A stretch of 64,000 nt of DNA from Metallyticus violacea (GCA_030762175.1 CM060840.1:36617501-36681500), one strand, 5' to 3'. Positions 1 to 12,246 are shown, numbered from the stretch's first letter. Notes: a model not told the origin generated them from the letters alone. Numbers and translations: made by a program.

Positions 1-1268
1 GCGAAGCACGTGGCTGTTCATGTAATATTCGCGAAAAGATATGATGACATTGCGTAACTGTGCATCTCGGTCGGGAAAGATTTTGATCTCAGAAGTACGA
101 CCTACTGTCTGTTGTAATTGTGGTCAAAATGAACGTTCAGAATTACTTCGTATTATACTGTGAGCTACACGAAAAGTGAAATTGCCGAAAACCGCAAAAC
201 TATTTACTGCAATTGTTTACTGCAGGATCATAAACTATCACACTGCGAAACAACAAATTACTTTCTGTTCCTTCCCTTCCAAAAACTGCGTAGTAGCTAC
301 TCATACCTTTCGAAGACTGCGTGCCTTTCTGAGGAAGTTCCCCATATATACTGCATTCGAATCTGGACCACGTGGCTTACTTAGCTCGTACAGGGCTTCG
401 TCACAGAACCCGCGGACTCCAGTCGCATAAAATCTAAGGCTCTGATTGGAGAGTGAAAGCTCAGGTTAAGGCGCTCATACTCAATATTTAAAATCCTCGT
501 TACTTATAGGTGGGCGTTCGAACACGCATCCACCCTATGCCAAAGTAAGTTCACTTTTTTATCATCTCTGAAGGAACATTCAACAGCTGCTAAAGGATTT
601 TTTCGGCATCTTTATATTCCCGAGTGTTTAAACACTTTATAATAATTAATATAATCTGAAAAATTAAAATGATGAGATTTATCAATAAATATTTTCTTCG
701 CACAGTTGCACTTATTTGTTTCTCAGAAACCACAATGCATTAAGTTGAAAGATCGTTAAAAATTAGTTAAAATATACAGTTAAGCGGAAGAACGACTTAA
801 GGAACGCAGAAACTATTATCATTTTCGACACATTTCACTAAAATATTTAACGATCTATTACAAGAACTTACAAGCAACGATCTGGATCATATTCAACTTT
901 ATCTTCCGCCTTCTTGACAATAATTACTGTATTTCTGTCCTGTCTAGTAGTAAAGAGATATCTTTCAGAAATATCAAAAATATTCCAAAGCTTTCGTGAC
1001 ATACTCTTATAGATAATCGATGAATTTTTGATTTGATATATGAAAGAAAATGTTCGTCTCCTTACTTTACTCATTTTTATTTTTTTTCTTGGTATATTTC
1101 ATCTAATTCTTTTCGAGTGCTGAACCAAAGAGATATGGAATACAGTTTTCAAAACGACTATCTTATAAAACTCCTCTGCCTTAAGCATGTGGCATGCATT
1201 TCATTTGTCATGCAATTGCAACCGTTACCTTTTTGTTTTGCGGATATGATACTTGTTTTACTACTACT
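1..1268. other. Unassigned AT-rich sequence at window start
   Basis: No gene or named repeat is recognised. Short overlapping open frames at 160-430 have no recognisable domain. At about 455-540 there is a weak tRNA-like pattern: an A-box-like GGTTAAGGCG followed by a TTCGAA-containing B-box-like segment. It does not fold into a convincing T stem and may be a SINE relic. Confidence 0.4.
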
Positions 1269-1297
1269 TAGTACTGGAATATTATATTCCAGTACTA
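1269..1297. repeat. 29-bp perfect palindrome
   Basis: Two perfectly complementary 14-bp arms (TAGTACTGGAATAT and its reverse complement) flank a single central T. The site stands alone in AT-rich DNA with no adjacent gene. It could extrude as a small hairpin or be the remnant of a foldback element. No function can be assigned from the sequence. Confidence 0.85.
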
Positions 1298-1947
1298 GTT
1301 TTTAGCATTTTTCTTTCCCAATTTTTTATTTTATTGATTTTCACAGGACGTGCAATGGAAGCACTCTCTGTATCAGACATATTTACACTATGATCACATG
1401 AATTCAAATGAGCGCGCTATTGGCGAGTGGAAATGACGTTCGGCATAGCCCACTCCTGCACCACAGAAACGAGAATTCACATAAATACCAATATTGAAAC
1501 TTTATAAAATGATTAAGTAGGTGAAAATTATTAAAAATTTATATAACGTAATAGGACTCAATAATGTAATCATTTACATTTTTAAAAAAATGTGACATAG
1601 CTCACTGTCGCATTCTACACTTGAATTATACATAAAACAGTTGTACCAACACGCATACAGAACAAACACGAATTTCCCACGAACATGACTGGAAACCCAT
1701 GGAAGCAAGAAATCAACATTTCTGGCTTCTAAGGAAAGCTCATAAGTTTCGCTTATGGGTGGAATAAACTTGCCTGGGATTTGTATAGACATTCGACACA
1801 ATCCTTTCTGGGTGTTATACTATCAAAAAGACATTATGAACCTGTTCAAAATTATCAGAGAATTGGTTTTATTTTACTTTATCCTAGTCTCACTTATTAT
1901 TTCTCTTAGAAGTAAGGTACAACTTTTTAATAGCATTTATTGTAATA
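1298..1947. other. Unassigned AT-rich sequence
   Basis: I see no coding region or repeat here. Short open frames on both strands (1574-2012) overlap the left end of the Tc1 element and carry no recognisable motif. Confidence 0.4.
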
Positions 1948-2062
1948 CACTGCTCAAAACAATTAAAGGACAAAAGTTTGAAACTTTGTATTCAAACCGT
2001 ATTTGGGTTTAGAGTGGTACACTTTTTTGTACAGAAAGTTTAAATCTTTATTTAACAGCAGC
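1948..2062 (+). repeat. Left long terminal inverted repeat of Tc1 element
   Basis: This is the left arm of the inverted repeat. Its inner edge (CTTTATTTAACAGCAG, about 2047-2062) is the reverse complement of CTGCTGTTAAATAAAG at 2847-2862. The outer edge is the Tc1-type CACTGCTC terminus. The arms differ by scattered substitutions and small indels, consistent with old age. Confidence 0.82.
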
Positions 2063-2170
2063 GTGCATCTTGTTTACTTCTAATTTCACACAAGGAAGCC
2101 AAAATTAAAGAATGTGCTAAACTAAAGTGAAAACTACTTCCATTAATTCAGTTTTGCTAATAAAGCAACA

Positions 2171-2804
2171 CTAAGTATCTGGTATGGCCTTCAATGTGCT
2201 GAATTACTAACTCACGTCTTCGAGGCAAGCTCCTGATCAGTTTATGCACCTCCTCTTGTAGAATTTTCTGTTGAGTCTAAGGGAATGTGGGACTGTCTCG
2301 AACTCGTTTCTCCAGCTTATCCCATAAATACTCCATGTTGCTCAGGACTCCTAGCAGGCCAATCCATTGCTTGCATCTGCAGTTTCTGTAGGTGGCCATG
2401 GTGGCTCTTGCTATATGCACTCTAGTCTTGTCTTGCTGCAAAACAAGCCTGGGCCCCATTCCAAATACAATAGGCATAGCATGCTCTAGTGCTATTTAAG
2501 CAATGCAGCATTAAATCGGTTTATAGCCACTATTAAGATCTGTTTGGCCATCGATAGTGATACCACCCCACACAATGACTGAACTACCCCCAAATCTATC
2601 CCCTTCCTGGACAACCACGGCGACGATGCGCACGCAGAATCCATCACACTTTGTTGGTCCAAAGCGAGATTGCCTGCAAGCTGCACATTGCGCCAGTGAC
2701 GAAAATGCCAGTTTCTGAGCAAATCTCGGTCGGGCTCTTTTGTAAGCAGGCGTTAATGTTGGGGGCTGTGTGAGATCTGCGTGGTCTTTAACCTGCTTCT
2801 TCAA
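2171..2804 (-). pseudogene. Tc1 transposase pseudogene
   Basis: The minus strand encodes the middle and C-terminal parts of a Tc1-family DDE transposase in several frames. One frame (2804 to 2511) contains DRFGGSSVIVWGGI, the Tc1 signature between the first and second catalytic Asp. A second frame (2477 to 2277) contains QQDKTRVHIARA, matching the QQDNARPH motif with the second Asp retained, and then MEYLWDKLEKRV, matching the IEHLWD motif with the catalytic Glu retained. The tail reads RRRELVIQHIEGHTRY, the typical Tc1 C-terminus. The helix-turn-helix N-terminus is missing and the first catalytic motif (FTDESRF in relatives) is corrupted. Frameshifts and stops separate the blocks, so it cannot make active enzyme. 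Confidence 0.88.
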
Positions 2805-2846
2805 GTCTGTATCTTATTGTTTGGTCATTGGCGTATGCACAAATTA

Positions 2847-2965
2847 CTGCTGTTAAATAAAGGTTTAAACTTTCTGGGGAAGGGGGGAGAGTTTACAATT
2901 CTAAACCCAACTGCGGCAGCAATACATATGTCCAAAATTTTGTGCATCTAATTATTTTGATTAGT

Positions 2966-2966
<1 letters not shown>
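2847..2966 (-). repeat. Right long terminal inverted repeat of Tc1 element
   Basis: This is the right arm, complementary to 1948-2062 with mismatches. It ends in AGTG next to the TA target site and shares the internal TCTAAACCCAA block with the left arm when read outward. Confidence 0.82.
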
Positions 2967-2997
<31 letters not shown>

Positions 2998-2998
2998 T

Positions 2999-4514
2999 AA
3001 CATGTTTCTTAAAACAGCTCTTGAACTACTGAATTTCCTCTTTCTTTGAGGACATAATTTAGGAGGAAATATATATACTAATTTTATTGAACAAAATACA
3101 GTAAAAGCTTGAGGGCAAAGTGTTCACAACCCGCATGAATCACATGACATTCACGACATATGCCTGGAGCGTTACCAGCTCACTGTACAGCATGCATTAC
3201 TTTCCCCCACTTACACATCATGCAACTGATAGTTACTAAGACCGCAGGGGACCAATTTGTATGGCAAAGTAAACTTAAAATGAACTAGTTTCTTTGGAAA
3301 TGCTACCACACGAGGAGGCTGACGGCATATCGCGTTTCTTCAGAGCTGACCTGTTTATTTTCATACCACTTTTCCATTTGCTTTCAGAGTACGAGCTGGA
3401 GGCAGGCACTTTGACAGCTAACACGGCCCTGTTACTACCGGAGAAAAGCAAAGCTATCGTCAAGAGACCTCCGCGCTCCCAATACAAAACGAGTGTTGTA
3501 TTGTTAACAGTATTTGAATTCGATTGCATGCTAACAAAATGCAAGGTTAAAAAAACGCAACAAAGGCTACAGACGTGAATGGAAGCGGAGAAATGGTGGG
3601 ACGTGGGGGGATTGCTACTTTATTATTATCTTTATTTTTATTTCCTTACCCTCCCACTTCAGCTTACAGAATTCGTAATCGATTTGGTCATTCTGCAATA
3701 CACCGTGCGCACGAGCCGCCTATAGAATGAAATGAGGAAATTCAAGTATGGATGTTTTTTTTTAATCTGCTCTCCACTCTGTTTACTCTGCGATTTCCAG
3801 TCCACAGTGATAGTCACTGATCAAGCAACATTCTTTAAAACTTGTGAACTTAAAAGCTTTAAACATTGCTGCTGAAAAGTTGTAATGGTAGAGAATATTT
3901 TATTTACGTGTTTTGATCTGTTGTTAACTACAGAAAGTGTACAGATCCTTTATAAAAAGAGTTGTGCATGCTTTAATTGGCGATTGTTTTACTTTAATAC
4001 AAGATTAAATTAACCTATAATCAATTTCATTTCGTATGCTTAAAATGCTGAAATAATCTGCCTCTCCAAAATAATTAGACATGCATTTATTTGACTCTTG
4101 ACTTAGTCTGTATTGGAAAGTGCAAGGATATGAATATCTGCATGACCTTCCTTCACTCCCTGGAAGATTAAAATCAGATTGTTTTAAAGCGAGGCTACGC
4201 AGAGACCATAATCTGATTTCCTTAGCACAAAGCCGAAATACTTCTTTCACTATCAGCGCAACGTGTCGCTCATGAAGAGAGAATCTCACGAATCTGAACT
4301 TCTTAGAACTACGGTGTCTAATATGAAGAACATTAACTTAACCTCCACCGCCTCAAAAAAACTTTTGTACTTTAAGGTTTTGGGCCAGATTTTTAAACGC
4401 TTTGTGCAGCATTCTAAACAGTCTGACAATCTTAATTCTGCATACTTATATATTCACTAAGAATAATTAATTGTTAATATATTTATTTATTATATCCACG
4501 ACTTCCTTCTTCGC
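2999..4514. other. Unassigned region with one GC-richer patch
   Basis: Mostly AT-rich with no recognised gene. Bases 3275-3578 are GC-richer and open on both strands (94 codons on plus, 89 on minus). The plus frame contains a pyrimidine-rich TTTGCTTTCAG that looks like a splice acceptor at about 3377-3387. I recognise no domain, so it is not called as a gene. Confidence 0.35.
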
Positions 4515-4728
4515 CGACACGAGTGATCGTGTCGTTAAGACACGGGTACATGAGTGGAAGCATGGTGTTCGATTGCATTTCCGGCAGGACTGTCCTCCCT
4601 AACTGAGGTATTTTCCCAAGTTTTTCTCAGTCCTCATAAATGGAATATGCAGGGAGGTATTCTAAACTTAGGATCAGTGTCCACCGCCTGTGATACCCCA
4701 ACAGTATAAACCAGCGTTAAACACTATT
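4515..4728 (+). mobile_element. SINE family 2, diverged copy
   Basis: This segment aligns by eye with the reverse complement of 13612-13868. Shared blocks run in the same order: GTCGTTAAG near the head, a degraded B-box (GTGTTCGATTGC), CCAAGTTTTTCTCAGTCCTCATAAATG, GGGAGGTATTCTAAACTTAGG, and an end with CCGCCTGTGATACC and GCGTTAAACAC. The head resembles a tRNA. The copy is old and I see no clear target-site duplication. Confidence 0.68.
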
Positions 4729-6127
4729 AAAATTTCCTTCTTTTTAATTTATTCTGCTACCTCTTGACAGATAAGAATCTGTGCTTAAAACCTTATTCAA
4801 CAGTCTTTTATAAAGAGCACAATGGCTAAGTGTTTTTTCGAGACATATTTTATATGACTTAAGATCTAATATAATTAAATGAGATTACATTTAGGCTATG
4901 CAGCTAAAGACGGTATTCAGACAAGACTTAAGAAACCTGCCTGCTTACCGAAGATGTAATTTTAGTTTTTTTTCATAAATATAAACATTTGAAACCTTCC
5001 CTTTTTTCTGGAGTTATTTTGTCTACTGCTAAATGTGCTAGATATGGTTATAATTCAGTTGGCAGAATTTTGATTTCAAAACCTCACAGTCAGAATAATT
5101 ACTATTTTAAAATAAATTTTATTTAAACAAAAATATAAACCAATTTATATGATAAGGAAGAAGTTTAAAAGCAGTGTTAATTTAGATTTTACCAGTTCAT
5201 CTTGTCACCCCCGCTTAAAATTTCGTGTAACATCCCTACCTTATAGTATTTAAATTATTAACCCTGGTTTATATATTATATAAATATATTTAGACAGAAT
5301 AATGGTACAAAACGTACTGATTACTAAAGTAGAGTAAAATAGATAAATGTGTAGTATAAGAGAAAAATGGAGCGACTATATAACGACAGTCATATTGATC
5401 ATATGGAATACTTATAGTAGCCATATTATGTGTGTATGTTCGTGTTACAGATCAAAGAAACCGATTTTCCTGCCCTCTAACATATTTTGAGGTATGCTTT
5501 GAGCCCTGTTATCAGTACTTTCGTTTTTGTATTCTTGTGAAGTTAATTTTGTGCAGTTTAAAATTTACAAATAATTGAAATTATGTGTCAAAAGTGAATA
5601 CAGACATAATGGAGCGATAAATATGAATTAAAATTTGGAATAGTAATCCTTATTGTACACCTCTACTATAATCGTTTTAGACGATTTCTCCGACGAAAGC
5701 AACAAAGAAGAATAAGAAGAAGAAAAATGCAAATATTAGACCAAAAATGGGATGCAGACAATATGAAAAACGCAATTAACTGCAGTATGTGAAAAGAGGA
5801 TAGGGTTTCTGAGTATTTTAAAATACGGCGTAGATACCACATTATCAACTATACCAACAAATTCTAATGTAAGAGGCAAACAGGTGAATAGCGTGTCCTG
5901 TGCCTTATGTAAGGAATTCTGTTACCAAGAATATGCAGGATATTCTGGGAATTTCATAATTTTACTTAGACAACAGACCATGATCTTGGTTCACGTTAAT
6001 ATCTTACAGATTGCCACTGAACCTTATTTTGAAATAATTTAAAGTTTCAGGGTAACTTAATTTAGGTATGGTATTAGTACACTATAATGTAAGATACACC
6101 GTAGTTTGTTTCTCCAGGAATTACATA
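4729..6127. other. Unassigned AT-rich sequence
   Basis: I recognise no gene or repeat family. The stretch consists of A- and T-rich simple-composition DNA with only short chance open frames. Confidence 0.4.
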
Positions 6128-6372
6128 TTTCCTCGTAGACCCAAGATCGCGGATTCAATCTCAGCCAGGATCGATGCATTTTATTCGGGCATAAAAATCC
6201 TAAGTATGGCTTCCTTCGGAAGGAAAGTAAAGCTGCGTGTTTCATGTATTAGATTTACGGCATGTAAAATAATTCAAGCCTGAAAGAAGAGACTACTGAG
6301 CAAAATTTATCGACCGTTTCACGCCCTGAATTGAATGGGACGCTGATAACTTGATGATGATGATGATGATAC
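6128..6372 (+). mobile_element. SINE family 1, diverged copy with GAT tail
   Basis: It matches the full-length SINE-1 copy at 24888-25190 from the B-box area onward: CCCAAGATCGCGGATTC, GGCTTCCTTCGGAAGG, AGTAAAGC, ACGGCATG, TTTCACGCCCTGAATTGAAT and GGGACGCTGAT. The tRNA-like 5' third is badly diverged. The 3' end is a short GAT microsatellite instead of the AAATAAAT tail seen in the other copies. Confidence 0.78.
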
Positions 6373-9300
6373 CCAGAAATTCTAGAATGATTTGAAGTAT
6401 TCCACATTTGTCCACTTTTCCAAAATGCACTAGTTTATTACTTAGACATAAAAATTATATATTCAGAACTAAGGTCTTGAATTTTTGAGAAACTAGCTAA
6501 CAAGATGTCACATCTAATGTACTGAGTAAATGTTATGCAGAAATATATATCTATGTTAAAAAAATGTATTCAACGTAAGCACAAATATAAATAGCATCCC
6601 ATATTTTATTTACTTCCCTCGAATAGCTGTGTTTTAATAATAAGCTGTTTCAAAATGGAATATATCATATAAGAAAGAAAAATATTTCAGGGAATTTAGT
6701 CAGGAGTTCGGATATTACACAAAATTAAAGTGTTTTTATCGGTTATAACTAATTAGTTATTAGTTTTATTGCGTCCAAATTCAAACAACAGCGCCAACAA
6801 CAACAGTACAGTTTGTCAGTCAGTGTTATAATTCAAACTATGAGGTAAAAATGCACTCTTGCTTAAAACTGAAGTATTATAAGGTAGTGGTGCAACGTTT
6901 GAAATTTCAGTGGGAGTGGCTGGGGTGTGAAGGGGTGAAACGAAAAATAGATACACTATTTGTTTTTAATTTGCCTCTTAATCGACCTTTATATTTTTTT
7001 TTTAAATTATAGACTGCTGAGTTTTGAAATAAAAACTCTGTAATTTAGACTTATTTGCACTCTTCCTTATGGTCATTTATTTTTTCAATGATGTTAATAT
7101 AAAAATACTTACATGGGTAAGAGACCACTAGTTACCCCTAAACTACCGAGGCCGACGTAAAAATAAAAGAAAGAAAAAGAAAAGCACATACACACACACG
7201 CTATGGAGCACATGAATTTTGAAATTAACCTGATTTTATGATACACTACAAGTTCTGGGATAGCAGGCATTGCAAACGAAAAGAATTATAAATAAGCAAA
7301 TTAATTAATTAATTAAAATGGTACAAAAGAAACAGCTCGAGTTCAAATTGCCCACACTGAGTGAATTCTTAAAGCACGGTCATATCACATTTCATTTGAA
7401 ATTTAAGGAAATGCCAAATAGAATACAATATTAAGTTTGAACATAAAAGGCTGCGAATGAAATTGAACAAGCACTTGCTGATTCAGCAATACATTCTTTG
7501 ACATGAATTTTATCTCAAAATTAAATGTATTTTGGTTTTAATTTTTTAGGGCTACAGCAACTGCAAACCATTCAGGATTTAAAATATTAAAAGATTAAAC
7601 TTTTGTAATAAATGATAATATTAAAAAGCTATTTTATATAAAAGATATATGTGTGTAAATAAAATAAAAATAAGAAAGTGAAGAACCAGCAAAAGGTGGA
7701 GTAGAGAGTTACCATTGGTTAATTCATCTGTTTACCAGCAGAGTAGGCGGGAAACTTTGTTCATCTGTAGCATTACTCATTCGCTTACTCTTGCTCTTAA
7801 GGGCATTCACTAAATTCTTCGGTGGTACAACGAATTGTAAGACTTGAGAAGGCGTGTCTCCATAACGTCAACACTTTGAGCTTGGGTAGCATGAATCTTT
7901 TTGTGAAGTCACAAGGAGAAACAGAACTGGAGAGAAAGAGAAGGGATGAAGACAGAGACGAACTGCTCTTGTAATCCATATACAAGAAGAAAGAAGAAAA
8001 ACCTTAAACACAACCGGTCACCACGGCCGTCGTCGATATCGTTGCCGTTTCCCTCCCCTACTGCTTCTTAAAGTCGGTCCTCTTGATTCTTTATTTACGA
8101 GGCGGTCCGTCAGTTCTTTTCGTTAAACTTTTCATTTAATTTATAATGGCTGTTGCGGGAAGTCCTGTTCTTAAATAGGAAAGGATAAAAGCAGGCTCCC
8201 ACCTTTCGGTCTTTATACATCTTCTCATTCTACTCACCCCTCAAGGTGGGCAGTGGCGTACTTTCAAATTATTCAAAATCAATTTTGTCCGAAAGGTTTT
8301 ACTTGCGGATAAATGTAGCCTTATAAAATATAACGAACCTAAAATCACAGATTGAAGGAAACATCACATAGAGAGCTTACTACATTAAAATATCACCAGC
8401 TGCGTTATTAATGATTTTTAGGCTGTAACAGCGGAATGAATTTGTTTTTTTAAACACGTGCAGAGAGTATAAAGACAGAAAGAAGGAAGGAAAGAAAAAA
8501 TATCAATTACTCTCTATTTCGAAAAAAAAAGCACGTGTTTTATCAAACAGGTCTATAAATATACACGAGAATTTCGTAAACTTTAGGCTGCAAAGTTTTG
8601 TATACATATTTTCTCTAAGGCTTTTCGACACATTTTGGAGAATATTCCCAAATTATGCCTTACATTTGGAAATTTGATAATGGTCATGCAGTATTCCTGT
8701 ATCACTGATTTAAAATGCTAAAACACTCTTGCAATATATAATGTCTTTGAATGTAATTACACATCCGGGAAGTTAGGAAAAATGCCTTTTCAAACTAGAA
8801 ATTTAATGCTTCGATAAAAAGTAGGCAAGTCAGTTTATCTTAGATCGTACCTTCAGTGTTTTGGTAGAAAAAAAATTCACAAGTGGAAATAAAATGAAAC
8901 AATAAAAGTAATTTAAAAGCGATGGTTTGAAAGTAGGTATAAAGTTTAAGAGATCGTTAAATTTATCGCACTCATTTAGGTTTACATTTTGTGCCCAGTG
9001 AGCCTTTCTACTATATTTGTTACGATTTCTTACAACATGGTATATATTATGAGAGGAAATTCGAATAACCATAATTATTGCCGTCACTCTTCTTCTCTGT
9101 TTCCTTTGTTTATTTACTTTATTTGACGTAACACACAGTCCGAAGCCGATTGGCAGATGAATAATAAAAAGCACATGAGATACTTTTGAATTCTACCAAC
9201 ACGAAAGCAGTGAAAGCTGATTACCCGAATGTTGTGCAGGTGCCGACCAGTTTTAAAGGGAGTAAAACATTACAACTGTAGCAACATTACCAGCGTATGC

Positions 9301-9962
9301 ATCATAGATGAAAAATAATACCAATAGTGTAGTGTTTTCCTTTTCACATGCTCTGCTTTCCGATTTTAATGTTTCTTATTTCTCATCTCCAGCTGTGCAA
9401 GCATATCTAAGCCTTAGGAATACAAACTAACATTTCTGAAACAGACAAGGGCTGTCAGAAGATATGCTGTGTATCTATTGAAGCAATGTTATCTTTATAG
9501 CACATTAATCTCTTCTCTAATTTGTTGCTTAACAACGAGCTATGAAGGTGTGCCAAAACAACTGAACAATAAGCAAACAGGGGACTCGTTCTCTATGTTG
9601 AGTGCGTAAATAGATAGACATTTGATGTCCACAGCGACGTACATAACAGGAATATAACCGGCGAGAGGTAAACCAACTCCTATGAAGTCCATTGGCGACT
9701 AACAGTAGCCGGTATTCTCTTTTACACGAAAATATTTCATTTATGCAAAACATACCAGCCTACAATTGAAACCGGATTTTGTTTTTTATAATGAAACATT
9801 TCGTATATATGTTATTTTTATCTTACCAAGCACATTTACAGTTTCATTACTTTATACAATATTTATTTGTAAATTTAGATGCCTTGTTCTACGCTTTTAT
9901 TGTTGAAGAAAGTTAAAATGCCAGTAGGTGTGTATTTTTTTCCTTCATACTATTTGTTAGCC
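6373..9962. other. Unassigned 3.6-kb AT-rich stretch
   Basis: No gene or known repeat is recognised. A locally GC/CpG-richer patch lies at about 8010-8120. The 114-codon minus frame at 8830-9174 and the 74-codon minus frame at 9529-9753 show no motif I recognise and are treated as chance. Confidence 0.35.
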
Positions 9963-9990
9963 CAGCGGTTCTCATACTGTTTTCCATAAT
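9963..9990 (+). mobile_element. Possible hAT-type terminal inverted repeat
   Basis: The sequence CAGCGGTTCTCATACTG closely resembles the CAGnGGTTCTCAA ends of many hAT elements (SPIN and Charlie types). I found no matching right end or 8-bp duplication by eye. It may be an orphan or 5'-only relic, and chance is possible. Confidence 0.35.
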
Positions 9991-10534
9991 GCCCTCCTAG
10001 GGGTTTACTGTTAATGATGTTTATTGAATATGCAAAACAATAGATTAAAGATAACGAAGGATGTTACAAATTTACAAGTACATTTATTTAAGGTAAAGTA
10101 AATTAATACAATGAAGGGGAGTTTTTGTTCCAGAGGGAGTTTTCAAATAGGTAAACCGAAAACTTGCATCATAGAACACTCAATGTACCGTAATGCTCAA
10201 CTGGCAACAGCTCGCATATTGCGGCAGCGAACTGCAGGTTAGGGCCTTCCGGAACAATAAAATAATGTCATGGAAGTATTTATGCCATTTGTAACATCTT
10301 GCTTGTATGAAAAATTATTTCAGGTATTTATGTATACACATTAAATTAATAAGTATAAAAGTATATAGAATCAGAAATCTGAATAAAATGTTCTTCTGTT
10401 ATACACTCTCCAGCAGCGATAATCAATTGTGAGGATTCGTGTGAATTAATCAAACGGTATTCCACAAGTTTGTTTCCATGTAAACTAGAAAAACTTTTTT
10501 TTAAAGATGTGCGTTATTACGATATTTTTATTAG

Positions 10535-10535
<1 letters not shown>

Positions 10536-10579
<44 letters not shown>
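10536..10579. repeat. (TC)n microsatellite
   Basis: An almost perfect run of TC dinucleotides about 44 bp long. Confidence 0.97.
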
Positions 10580-10582
<3 letters not shown>

Positions 10583-10924
10583 TTATGTTCAATCACAAAT
10601 GTATGAATATTATTTATAGTTATTATAAGATTCTAGAAATTTTCAATCTATATTTAGGAGCAGTAAAGTTTTGCACCCGTGCTTTCGTTGCCGCTAGTCG
10701 TTAGATTTATTCAACATTCGATTATTAGAAGTTGATAATCGTACTAGAATTCCTATTAATACAGCTATAGCTTGTATCTGCCTTATGTATTAAGTCTCAT
10801 ACTATGACAAGATATAGGAATTATATTAGGTAAGTATGAAAATACAACAAGTTTAAAGAATCAAACAATAAAAGAACCCCAGCTCAAATGTTATAACATT
10901 TTAACTTTGCAGTTTTACTTTCAT

Positions 10925-11220
10925 CGTAGCGAAATATGAGTGGTCAATCAGAGAAATTTAAAAAGAACTGAGGTGGCTGAGAGCAAATTTCTAAAGACTG
11001 TGAAAGGTAGATAAGATCCTAAATGATATCATGATAGTCAGATGTTACAGATATCCTAATATTTATAGGAATAAATGGATAAGCAATATCGACAGAATAA
11101 TGAAAAGAAGATATCTGAAAATGAGGTTAAATTATCAGCCCTCGAGACATTGCAATATTGGAAGAGCTAAGAAGAGACGAATAGAAAGTGCCAAACCGTA
11201 ACAGACTTGAAATTCTGAAA
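10925..11220 (+). pseudogene. LINE ORF2 C-terminal fragment, RTE-like
   Basis: Plus-strand conceptual translation, switching frame, gives blocks typical of the region after the reverse transcriptase in RTE-like LINEs. These are a 'FLKTVKG' block, a 'WISNIDRIM' block (for the usual W.xHIxRM), and a 'LNYQPSRHCNIGRAKKRRIES' pattern corresponding to NY.P.GRR..GRPR.RW. The piece has several frameshifts and no RT catalytic core, so it is a 5'-truncated, inactive relic. The clade is inferred from these short motifs alone. Confidence 0.6.
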
Positions 11221-11914
11221 AGTTGATTACTTTTCTGAGAATTGTCATGGATGGAAAATGTGACCAGGTGACGCTCCTGCGCCATCTTATAAATAAAGGT
11301 CGATTTCCCTGCAGTACAGTAGCAGTAGGCATCTAGAAGGTTGGATATTATTGATTTACTTCAATGTACTACAGGTAAAACTATCTTTAGTTAAAAGATG
11401 GCGCAGGATGGCCATCTGAAATAAGCGACCTCCAACTAGAGTAAGATATTCTTTGTTCATTTTTCATACTCTAAAATGGATTTCAATAAATTTGCTTTTT
11501 ATTATATAAGCTACACAAGTTTGTATTTGCATCTCCCCCAATAAATATTAAAATACTAAGGCTAAACAATTTTTACATTTAGAGAAGCAATAATACGTAT
11601 CGAACAGTTTTATTAAAATAAAAAATCCTGATATTTTAGAAAGCAAATTACCGTAATAAAGTAACTGTCATGAAGCTCGAAATATTATCTTAAACTTGCA
11701 CATAATTAGATATGGAGAGGGAATATCTAAGTCTGAAATATTAGCCGCTCATACGAATATAAAGAATGTGAAATTAAAACTGAAACAAAGATGTTTTGCA
11801 AAGGTTAGTGCCCCCCATCCAACACTCTACTCAATGTCATATAACCAGCATAGTGGTAACAGGAGAAAGATGAAAGAGAGGGTATCAAAGGTATGAAAGA
11901 GAAGTCAGAAAAAA

Positions 11915-12015
11915 TTGGATGTCATGATGGGGTTTCAATCCAGGGAACTTAGCTTACCATATGATGCTCTAACCAATGAACTCTCCTGTTCTCTCTCCTC
12001 GCAACTGCGAGCTTC
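11915..12015 (-). repeat. tRNA-like SINE head or tRNA relic
   Basis: Read on the minus strand, TTGGTTAGAGCAT is a good polymerase III A-box and GGATTGAAACCC, about 30 bases later, is a degenerate B-box. The spacing is like a tRNA, but stems are imperfect and no second copy was seen in the window. It could be a tRNA pseudogene or the head of another SINE family. Confidence 0.4.
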
Positions 12016-12171
12016 TTCCATCTGAAACTATATAACCATGGACCACAAAGTTCATCTTTCTGAGAGATTTTAACTATGACATCGACGTTTTCCTGCCCCA
12101 TACTCATTTCTAAGTTGGTTAAAATTTTTTGGTTGGTGAAGAGAATAGTGACAAACAAAGGAACAAAAAGG

Positions 12172-12246
12172 AGGAAGGAAGGAAGAAAGCAAGAAACAAA
12201 CAAACAAATAAACAAAGGAAGGAAGGAAGGAAGGAAGGAAGGAAGA
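12172..12246. repeat. (GGAA)n and (CAAA)n microsatellite
   Basis: A run of GGAA repeats, interrupted by a CAAACAAA segment, precedes ATATTATC. It makes the short open frames at 11949-12270 read as Lys/Glu-rich or low-complexity peptides. Confidence 0.93.

Larger units (their letters stand above)
1948..2966 (-). mobile_element. Tc1-like DNA transposon, complete ends, dead
   Basis: This is a 1019-bp element bounded by TA dinucleotides at 1946-1947 and 2967-2968, the target duplication expected for Tc1/mariner insertion. The left end starts CACTGCTCAAAACAATTA and the right end, on the opposite strand, starts CACTAATCAAAATAATTA. Both continue as long inverted repeats of about 115-120 bp. The interior holds a decayed transposase on the minus strand. 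Autonomous Tc1 elements are usually about 1.6 kb, so this copy has lost much of the transposase N-terminus. An ATT microsatellite begins right at the 3' junction (about 2967-2998). Confidence 0.88.

Noticed and set aside
455..540. tRNA-Leu-like gene near the window start
   Set aside because: Box-like words without a pairing T stem; more likely a relic or chance.
8830..9174. 114-codon minus frame
   Set aside because: No motif, AT-driven residues (Lys, Asn, Phe, Ile), no conserved neighbour; treated as chance.
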